A program made the translations under genes and the position numbers. A stretch of 64,000 nucleotides of DNA, from the NCBI RefSeq assembly GCF_900101755.1, contig NZ_FNAE01000001.1:434001-498000 (forward strand), written 5' to 3'. Numbering within the stretch: the stretch's first letter is position 1; every line of letters begins with the position of its first letter. Positions 57,827 to 64,000 of this stretch are shown here, one piece after another. The notes under the pieces were generated by a model. That model worked only from the letters and a program-made list of their open reading frames with translations. It was not told where the DNA came from and did not search any database. The stretch is from Ectopseudomonas alcaliphila (GTDB taxonomy: Bacteria; Pseudomonadota; Gammaproteobacteria; Pseudomonadales; Pseudomonadaceae).

Positions 57827-59386
57827 TCACGCCGGATAGCCAGTGATCTTGCGAATCCGCTGGTACAGCGGTTTGAGCTGGCGATACATACGCTGGTAGA
57901 CCTCTCCGTAAAGCTGCTGGTAGACGCGCTGCGCCGCCGGGTTGGGCTCGAACACCTGGCCAACGCGGGTCATGGCAGCGATGGCCGACGGGTAATCGGC
58001 GTGCAGTCCCAGGCCCACCGCGCAGTTGATCGCCGCACCCAGGCCGCTGGTTTCGTACAGATGCGGGCGCTCGGCCGGCAGACCGAAAATGTCGGCGGTC
58101 AGCTGCATCGCCGCATCGCTCTGCGAACCCCCGCCGGAAACGCGCAGGCGCTCGATGCGGGTGCCGGAGCGTTTTTCGATACGCTCCTTGCCCTGGCGCA
58201 AGGCATAGGCCAGGCCCTCAAGGATCGCGCGGTAGATATGCGCACGGGTGTGCACGTCGCCAAAACCGATGATCGAGCCCTTGGCCTCCAGCCCTGGCTC
58301 GCGGATGCCGGGCGTCCAGTACGGCTGCAGCATCAGGCCCATGGAGCCGGGCGGCACGGCGTTGACCAGCTCGTCGAACAGCGCCTCGGGCGGCACGCCC
58401 AGCGCCTCGGCGCGTTGCATCTCGCGCAGGCCGAACTCGCGCTTGAACCAGCTGACCATCCAGAAACCGCGATAGATCATCACCTCGGTATTGAAGTGAT
58501 CAGGCAGCGCTGCCGGATACGGCGGGATCAACGGAATGGTTTCCAGATAACGGCTACGTATGGTGTTGATGGTGGCCGTGGTGCCGTAGGACAGACACGC
58601 GGTGCTGGCCTCCAGCGCACCTGAGCCGAGCACTTCGCAAGCCTTGTCGGCACCCGCGGCGATCAGCGGCAGGCCCTCGGGAATACCGGTATGCAGGCTG
58701 GCTTCGGCCGAGATACTGCCCAGCCGCTCGCCTGGTTTGAACAGCTCGGGCAGCTGTTCACGACGCACCGTCAGTGCCTGCCACTTCCAGTCGCCGGGCA
58801 CGGCCCAGCGCAGGCGCTTGTAGTCGAACGGCAGGTAGGCCACGCAACTGCTGGTGGAATCGACGAAGCGACCACACAGACGATGGGTGAGAAAGCCCGA
58901 CAGCAACAGCACCTTGTGCGTGCGCGCAGCGATATCCGGCTGGTGCTGGGCGACCCAGTTGACCTCGGCCTGGCCACGAAAATGATCGACGGCCTCCTCG
59001 GCGCGCACCAGTTTGAACAGCCAGCCCCACAGGCTCTTGATGCGCCCCGCCACCTCGGCACGCCGCTGGTCGAGCCAGAGAATCGCCGGGCGCAACGGCT
59101 TACCCTGCTCATCGACATGGATGATGCTGCCGCGCTGGGTGGTCACCGCTACGCCTTTGATCAGGCTGCGGTCGATGTCCACCTGTTGCCACAGCAGGCG
59201 GCAGGCCTCGGCGAGGCTGGCCCAGTAGTATTCCGGGTCCTGCTCGGCCCAGCCGGGCTGGCTGGAAAAATAGGGGTCGAGCTCGACCTTGCCCTTGGCC
59301 AGCAGGTTGCCGTTGGTATCGAACAACAGCGCGCGAACGCTCTGGGTGCCGTTGTCGATGCTCAGCAGGTAGCTTGGTTCGCTCAA
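57827..59386 (-). CDS. FGGY-family carbohydrate kinase
   Basis: A 519-residue sugar/polyol kinase. N-terminal ATPase motif YLLSIDNGTQSVRALLFD, then a second domain with IAAGADKACEVLGSGALEAS and VSGGGSQSDAAMQLTADIFG. FGGY kinases phosphorylate substrates such as glycerol, xylulose or erythritol; the substrate is not readable. The best start is TTG 59384-59386, with AAGGA 7 bases upstream; an ATG at 59479 lies beyond a palindromic repeat. It follows the GlpD-like gene, suggesting joint polyol catabolism. Confidence 0.88.
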   Translation of the reverse strand: MSEPSYLLSIDNGTQSVRALLFDTNGNLLAKGKVELDPYFSSQPGWAEQDPEYYWASLAEACRLLWQQVDIDRSLIKGVAVTTQRGSIIHVDEQGKPLRPAILWLDQRRAEVAGRIKSLWGWLFKLVRAEEAVDHFRGQAEVNWVAQHQPDIAARTHKVLLLSGFLTHRLCGRFVDSTSSCVAYLPFDYKRLRWAVPGDWKWQALTVRREQLPELFKPGERLGSISAEASLHTGIPEGLPLIAAGADKACEVLGSGALEASTACLSYGTTATINTIRSRYLETIPLIPPYPAALPDHFNTEVMIYRGFWMVSWFKREFGLREMQRAEALGVPPEALFDELVNAVPPGSMGLMLQPYWTPGIREPGLEAKGSIIGFGDVHTRAHIYRAILEGLAYALRQGKERIEKRSGTRIERLRVSGGGSQSDAAMQLTADIFGLPAERPHLYETSGLGAAINCAVGLGLHADYPSAIAAMTRVGQVFEPNPAAQRVYQQLYGEVYQRMYRQLKPLYQRIRKITGYPA

Positions 59387-59420
59387 GGTGTGATCCTTCT
59401 TGTCATGCGTTTGGCTATGC

Positions 59421-59445
59421 GTAGCCCGGATTTCATCCGGGCTAC
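59421..59445. repeat. Palindromic repeat (GTAGCCCGGA type)
   Basis: GTAGCCCGGA, TTTCA, TCCGGGCTAC: a perfect 10-bp stem of a kind common between Pseudomonas genes. It lies between the GlpD-like and kinase genes. Confidence 0.8.
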
Positions 59446-59523
59446 AGCAAGTCTGGATCGGCGGGTTGCAGGTGCGCATGGCCTAGGCGGCCCCGCGACA
59501 CCCTACGGGCCGGGTAATCCGGG

Positions 59524-61095
59524 TCATGGCAGGCTGTAACAGCGTTGCCACAGCGCCAGGTAATCCGTCTCTTCCTGCTGCCAGCGCGCATCGCTCCAGC
59601 CCAGCCTTGGTTGGCACACTGCGCGGATACGTGGCAGTTCGGCACGGCCGCCTTCAGCCAGCAGCAGGCCCAGGCGCGTGCGACGCAGCAGCAGATCGTC
59701 CAGATGCAGCACCAGCTCGCCCTCGGCGGCCCAGGCCAGTTCGGCCCACAGGGTGTCGGTACCCGCGACGCAATCGCTGCCCACCTCGTCGATAAGACGC
59801 AGCACCTCGCCCAGTTGGCGACCATGGCGACCGGCCAGACGGCGCTGCTGTGCCAGGCTCAGATGGGCCATGACCACTGGTGGGCAGTCGCGGAACACGG
59901 CGCCGCCCTGATCATCCACCGGTTTGCCGACGAAGCCTGAGCAGGTGCGCAGCACCTCCAGCGCCAGCAGGCGGAAGGTGGTCAACTTGCCGCCAGCCAG
60001 GGTCACGCTGCCCGGCTCGACCCACAGCGCATGCTCACGTTTCTCGTCCGAGGGCTTGAGCCCCACGCTGCCATCGCCCACCACAGGGCGCACGCCAGCC
60101 CAGGTCGACAGCACATCGCCACGCGTCACCTCGGCGGTCGGGAATTGCTGAGCGCAGGCGACCAGCAGGTAATCGACCTCCTCGGCGCTGATGGCGGCTT
60201 CACGATCCAGCTCGTCCGCGTGATCCAGATCGGTGGTGCCGATCACCGTCGCGCCCTCCCAGGGGAAGACGAATACCGGCCGTCCATCGCTCTCGTGCAT
60301 GAAGCTGAAGGCGTGGGCCACCGGCAGGCGCCAGCTCGGCAGCAGCAGATGACTGCCACGCAACGGACGGATGCGGCCATTGCCCGGCTGGCGCAGGCGA
60401 TCGGCCCAGGCACCGGTGGCCTGCGCCACGGCGCGGCTGCGTAGTCGATATTGGTCACCCGTTTCAACGTCCTCGGCGAGCACACCTACAACCTGCCCCG
60501 CCTCACGCAACAGTTCGATCACACGCATGCCATTGAGCGCCTCGCCACCTTCGGCACGCGCCTCCCCCAGCACGCGCTGGACCAGACGGGCATCGTCGGT
60601 CACCGCATCGAAGAAGCGCGTGCCGCCGAGCAGGCCTTCCTCGCGGATGCCCGGCGCCAGGTAGCGCAGCTGCTGCAGCGGGTAGAACAGATGGTTGCGC
60701 TTGCCGGCCAGGGCGTCGTACAGGCTCAGCAGGCCGCCAAAGACTTTCGGCCCGGGGAAGCCGCCGCGGTAGTGCGGCATCACGAAACTCAGCGGTTCCA
60801 CCAGCCCCGGCGCCTCGCCGAGCAGGCGCTGGCGCTCGCGTACCGAGTCGCGGGTCAGCCCGATCTGGCCCTTGGCGACGTAGCGCAGCCCGCCATGGAC
60901 CATCTTCGACGAGCGGCTGGAGGTGCCCCAGGCGAAGTCGCGCTGCTCCAGCAACAGGCAGCTCCAACCACGCCGCGCCGCCTCACGGAGAATGCCGGCA
61001 CCGCAGATGCCGCCGCCGATCACCAGCAGGTCCCAGTCGCGCGTGGCCAGTTCAGGCAGCGCGCGTTCGCGCCAGGTGGCGCTCCAGCGTTCCAT
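59524..61095 (-). CDS. GlpD-like FAD-dependent glycerol-3-phosphate dehydrogenase
   Basis: A 523-residue flavoprotein. FAD motif LLVIGGGICGAGILREAARRG near residues 23-43, then SSRSSKMVHGGLRYVAKGQ. The C-terminal domain resembles GlpD (ALWVEPGSVTLAGGKLTTFR). It should oxidise glycerol-3-phosphate or a related polyol phosphate to a keto product at the membrane. It is not next to glpFK, so it may be a paralogue used by this operon. Two bp separate it from the upstream flavoprotein gene. Confidence 0.88.
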   Translation of the reverse strand: MERWSATWRERALPELATRDWDLLVIGGGICGAGILREAARRGWSCLLLEQRDFAWGTSSRSSKMVHGGLRYVAKGQIGLTRDSVRERQRLLGEAPGLVEPLSFVMPHYRGGFPGPKVFGGLLSLYDALAGKRNHLFYPLQQLRYLAPGIREEGLLGGTRFFDAVTDDARLVQRVLGEARAEGGEALNGMRVIELLREAGQVVGVLAEDVETGDQYRLRSRAVAQATGAWADRLRQPGNGRIRPLRGSHLLLPSWRLPVAHAFSFMHESDGRPVFVFPWEGATVIGTTDLDHADELDREAAISAEEVDYLLVACAQQFPTAEVTRGDVLSTWAGVRPVVGDGSVGLKPSDEKREHALWVEPGSVTLAGGKLTTFRLLALEVLRTCSGFVGKPVDDQGGAVFRDCPPVVMAHLSLAQQRRLAGRHGRQLGEVLRLIDEVGSDCVAGTDTLWAELAWAAEGELVLHLDDLLLRRTRLGLLLAEGGRAELPRIRAVCQPRLGWSDARWQQEETDYLALWQRCYSLP

Positions 61096-61097
61096 GC

Positions 61098-62693
61098 TCA
61101 GTCCTGCAACAGCACGCCGGGAGCCAGGCGCTGATCAGGATCGAAATGCGTGGCCAGGCTGCGCAGAGTGGCCATGCCCAGCTCGCCCTTCTCAGCCACC
61201 AGGTAAGGCGCGTGGTCGCGACCGACGCCGTGCTGATGGCTGATGGTGCCGCGATTCTCGGCGATGGTGCGACTGGCAGCCGCCTTGAGCCGCTGCCAGC
61301 GCGCCATGGCCTCGGCATAGTCGGCGCCTGGGCGGAATACGTAGGTGGTGTAGATGCTCGAACCTTCGCCGTAGACATGCGACAGATGGGTGAAGACATG
61401 CACCCGCTCGCCGTCGCCGGCCAGCTCGTCACGCAGGCTGGCCTCGACCTTGTTCAGCAGGTTGTCGACGTTCGACCAGTCGGTGGCGGTTTCCAGTGTG
61501 TCCACCAGGTAGCCGCGCTCCCACAGGCCATGACGCAGGTAGGGGAAGCGGAAGCGGTTGTGCTCCCACTTCTTGCCCAGCAGGGTGCCGGTGAACACAC
61601 CGCCAAAGCCTTTCAGCAGGCGCCGCGCCTGTTTCAGCGAGGCGGCGTTCTGCACCCGGCAGCCGGTGACGCCGAAGGTCAGCATGCACTTGCCGTCGCG
61701 GGCGCCGCGCAGGGCCAGGTACTTCTCCAGCAGGGCAATCTGCTGCGGGTGGCCGGCCAGGGCCAGTTGCGTGCGGGTTTCGATGGCGTTGGACAAGCGC
61801 AGCATGGACAGCGGCACACGTGCCTGGGCCAGGCTGCGAATGGCGCTCAGCGCCTGCTGCCAGCTGGGCAGGAACACGGCGTAGAAGCGCTCCTGCTCGG
61901 CCAGGCGGCTGATGCGTACGCGCACCTCGGAGATCACCCCGAAGCGCCCTTCCGAACCCAGCACCAGCTCGCGCAGATCAGGCCCGGCGGCGGATGCCGG
62001 GAAGGTCGGAATATCCAGGGTGCCGGCGAAGGTTTCCAGCTTGCCGCCGGCGAACAACTGCTCGATGCGCCCGTAGCGCAGCGACTGCTGGCCGCTGGAG
62101 CGGCTGGCAACCCAGCCGCCGAGGGTCGACAGCTCCCAGGACTGCGGGAAGTGGCCCAGGGTGTAGCCACGGGCGCGCAGTTGGCTTTCGACTTGCGGGC
62201 CATTGGCACCAGGACCGAAAGTGGCGATCAGGCTGTCCTCGTCGATATCCAGCAGGCGCGTCATGCGCTCCAGCGACAGGGTCAGCACCGGGCGCTGGCC
62301 GGCCTGCGGGTTGATGTGACCGGCCACCGAAGTGCCGCCGCCGTAAGGAATCAGGGTCACGTCATGCTTCTGCGCCCAGGCCAGCAGCTCGCGGATCTGC
62401 TCGGCGCTTTCCGGGCAGGCGACGCCATCGGGAAACAGGCCGAACTCACCGGAGCGCATCGCCAGCCAGTCCGGCAGGCTCTGGCCACGGGCATGGCGCA
62501 CGCGCACTTCGGCGTCCTGACAGATCAGTGGATGCGGCGCCAGGCGCGAGGCCGGCACGCGCGCCAGAACATCCTGCAGGCTGGCATCGGCCAAACGCTG
62601 GCCCGGCCCGACCAGTTCGGCGAGAAAGGCCTCGCCATGGGCCGGCAGTTCCACTTCGGTCGCCTCGTCACCCCATCCGTTCCAGCGTCGCAT
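61098..62693 (-). CDS. FAD-binding oxidoreductase (alkyldihydroxyacetonephosphate synthase-like)
   Basis: A 531-residue VAO-family flavoprotein. FAD_binding_4 motif LIPYGGGTSVAGHINPQ and TFGPGANGPQVESQLRARG, plus a C-terminal FAD-oxidase domain with GTISHQHGVGRDHAPYL. It resembles AGPS/glycolate-oxidase-like enzymes that act on hydroxy acids or ether-lipid precursors; the substrate is unknown. ATG 62691-62693 (MRRWNGWGDE) has GGGGGA just upstream. First gene of the minus-strand operon. Confidence 0.87.
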   Translation of the reverse strand: MRRWNGWGDEATEVELPAHGEAFLAELVGPGQRLADASLQDVLARVPASRLAPHPLICQDAEVRVRHARGQSLPDWLAMRSGEFGLFPDGVACPESAEQIRELLAWAQKHDVTLIPYGGGTSVAGHINPQAGQRPVLTLSLERMTRLLDIDEDSLIATFGPGANGPQVESQLRARGYTLGHFPQSWELSTLGGWVASRSSGQQSLRYGRIEQLFAGGKLETFAGTLDIPTFPASAAGPDLRELVLGSEGRFGVISEVRVRISRLAEQERFYAVFLPSWQQALSAIRSLAQARVPLSMLRLSNAIETRTQLALAGHPQQIALLEKYLALRGARDGKCMLTFGVTGCRVQNAASLKQARRLLKGFGGVFTGTLLGKKWEHNRFRFPYLRHGLWERGYLVDTLETATDWSNVDNLLNKVEASLRDELAGDGERVHVFTHLSHVYGEGSSIYTTYVFRPGADYAEAMARWQRLKAAASRTIAENRGTISHQHGVGRDHAPYLVAEKGELGMATLRSLATHFDPDQRLAPGVLLQD

Positions 62694-62818
62694 CGCATCC
62701 CCCATTCCGATCAGCACTTATGGCTGCCTATACTAGCCAGCCGCCGATTTCCGTCACTGTCGAATCGGGACAGGCGCTATCGCCAATCAAGACAGGCATC
62801 GCAGAACAAGAAGAATCC
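62694..62818. promoter_or_regulatory. Divergent promoter region of the polyol-type operon and AraC gene
   Basis: 125 bp between divergent genes. GCCTATACTAGCC near 62727-62739 contains TATACT, a possible -10 for the AraC gene. No clear AraC-type direct repeat was identified. Confidence 0.4.
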
Positions 62819-63853
62819 ATGGAAAACCTCGGCTATACCTCGGTTCCCGCCCTGCTCAAATACCTGCGTCAGGCCGAACAGCTCGGCCTGGACATCGACC
62901 GCGCCCTGGCCGCCGCCGGCATTGACGCGCAGGACCTGGCCGACAATGGCAAGCGGATTCCCAGCGAGGTGCACGAGCGCCTGCTGGCGCATCTGATGGC
63001 GGTTTCCGGCGACCCGCTGTTCGGCCTGCACGCCGCGCGTTTCGTCCAGCCTGGCTCGTGGAGCGTGCTCGGCTATATCGCCATGAATTGCGCCACCCTG
63101 GGCGAGGCCATGGGCCGCATCGTGCCCTACGAGAAACTGGTGGGTGACATGGGTACCAGCCGCATCGAGGCAGCCGAGGATCACGTGCGGCTGATCTGGA
63201 GCTGCCGTCATCAGGCGCCTGAGGTACGCCGCCACATGGTGGAGAACGTGCTCGCCTCCTGGTTGCTGTACGCCCGCTGGATCGCCGACTCCGAGCATTC
63301 GCCGCGCGAAGTCTGGTTCGAGCACGCGCAACCGGCCGGTACCGAGCTGGCCGAATACCAGGCTCTGTTCGGCTGCCCGGTATTGTTCGAGCACCCCTGC
63401 AATGCCCTGCTGGTGCCGCTGGACTACCTCGGCGTGCCGCTGCGCCAGGCCGATGCCAACCTGCTGCGCACACTGGAAGAACATGCCCTGACCCTGATGG
63501 CCGGGCTGGATGACGACGAGCCACTGCCACGCCGGGTGAAGAACGCCCTGCGCCTGCTGCTCAAGGACGGCCTGCCACGCAAGGAACGGGTGGCGGAGAA
63601 GTTCGACATGACCGTGCGCACCCTGCAGCGCCACCTGCAGCAGGCTGGCACCAGCTACCAGCAGATCCTCGACGAGCTGCGCCAGGAGCTGGCCGAGCAC
63701 TACCTGCTGCGCAGCGACCTGGCGATTCAGGACATTGCCTGTTATCTCGGCTTCACCGAATCACGCTCGTTCCACCGTAGCTTCAAGAGCTGGACCGGAC
63801 AGACGCCGGGCGAGTTTCGCGGAAGTCGGCGTCGCGACACGCTACTCGGCTAG
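62819..63853 (+). CDS. AraC-family transcriptional regulator
   Basis: A 344-residue regulator. The N-terminal two-thirds is an OruR/ArgR-type ligand domain (VHERLLAHLMAVSGDPLFGL). The C-terminal AraC double helix-turn-helix has RKERVAEKFDMTVRTLQRHL and IQDIACYLGFTESRSFHRSF, then GQTPGEFR. Being divergent from the flavoprotein/GlpD-like/kinase genes, it probably controls them in response to their substrate. ATG 62819 fits; upstream Met codons lack support. Confidence 0.9.
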   Translation: MENLGYTSVPALLKYLRQAEQLGLDIDRALAAAGIDAQDLADNGKRIPSEVHERLLAHLMAVSGDPLFGLHAARFVQPGSWSVLGYIAMNCATLGEAMGRIVPYEKLVGDMGTSRIEAAEDHVRLIWSCRHQAPEVRRHMVENVLASWLLYARWIADSEHSPREVWFEHAQPAGTELAEYQALFGCPVLFEHPCNALLVPLDYLGVPLRQADANLLRTLEEHALTLMAGLDDDEPLPRRVKNALRLLLKDGLPRKERVAEKFDMTVRTLQRHLQQAGTSYQQILDELRQELAEHYLLRSDLAIQDIACYLGFTESRSFHRSFKSWTGQTPGEFRGSRRRDTLLG

Positions 63854-64000
63854 ACGGCTTCACGGCGCTGTCTGAAACGCCGCGCCAGCCAGTAATCCAG
63901 GCTCAACCAGCGCCCTGCCCCGCTGAAAAACAGCGCCACCAGCATCACCAGGTAGGTGGCGGCGAACTCGATGCCGTTGTTCAACACCACGAACCTGCCA
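63850..64000 (-). CDS. DoxX-like membrane protein (partial, C-terminus)
   Basis: The last 50 codons of a minus-strand gene that begins beyond the window. They read NNGIEFAATYLVMLVALFFS, then GAGRWLSLDYWLARRFRQRR and a basic end. The hydrophobic helix followed by GxGRxSLDYWLARRF is typical of DoxX-family proteins (for example HvfX). The stop at 63850-63852 overlaps the AraC gene end by 3 bp, tail to tail. Confidence 0.75.
   Translation of the reverse strand, partial: GRFVVLNNGIEFAATYLVMLVALFFSGAGRWLSLDYWLARRFRQRREAV

Overview
The window looks like a chromosomal segment of a Pseudomonas, most likely from the aeruginosa/mendocina/oleovorans side of the genus. Coding DNA is GC-rich. From memory, most of the gene order matches the P. 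aeruginosa PAO1 stretch around PA2982-PA3027 (exbD-exbB-comEC, lolCDE, sthA, the nqr operon, gap-like, mfd, nagZ, psrA, lexA-sulA, topA, fadBA, the ABC-F gene, slt, yegS, then a sugar kinase/GlpD-like/flavoprotein/AraC block). I saw no tRNA, rRNA, CRISPR array, integrase or insertion sequence.

Layout. 1-976: an ExbB/ExbD proton-channel pair, with exbD cut by the window edge. 1049-3928: comEC and a DUF2062 membrane protein. 3963-7160: the LolCDE lipoprotein exporter. 7453-9063: a PilZ-like protein, a small exported protein and a glycerophosphodiesterase. 9286-17883: sthA, then the Na+-pumping NADH:quinone reductase operon nqrABCDEF with its maturation genes apbE (flavinylation) and nqrM. 18192-23760: a long GAPDH-like enzyme, mfd and a CsiV-like protein. 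23935-26221: methylthioinosine phosphorylase, nagZ and an L,D-transpeptidase. 26271-28304: psrA with two adjacent PsrA operators, then lexA-sulA with two LexA boxes. 28365-32310: small conserved proteins, topA and a DUF1653 protein. 32386-35739: the fadBA beta-oxidation operon. 36208-42524: an exported protein, a universal stress protein, a conserved hypothetical, an Uup-like ABC-F ATPase and the lytic transglycosylase Slt.

Accessory part. Directly after slt the base composition drops and an unrecognised 530-residue protein is encoded at 43015-44607. About 180 bp upstream lies GGAACC-N15-CCACACA, an exact match to the core hrp box read by the sigma factor HrpL of plant-associated pseudomonads. 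This makes the gene a candidate orphan type III effector and is the most interesting item here. Next come a MOSC protein, a CheV and a compact chemosensory operon (46930-55915: membrane-anchored MCP-like protein, CheY, STAS protein, CheA, MCP, CheW, CheR, CheB, NarL-type response regulator). That operon ends in a DNA-binding regulator and has no CheD or CheZ, so its output may be transcriptional rather than flagellar.

Right end. A YegS-like lipid kinase and a pirin are followed by an apparent catabolic set (FGGY kinase, GlpD-like dehydrogenase, AGPS-like FAD oxidoreductase), a divergent AraC-type regulator, and the C-terminus of a DoxX-like membrane protein cut by the window edge. All functions are inferred from reading the sequence; no database search was run.
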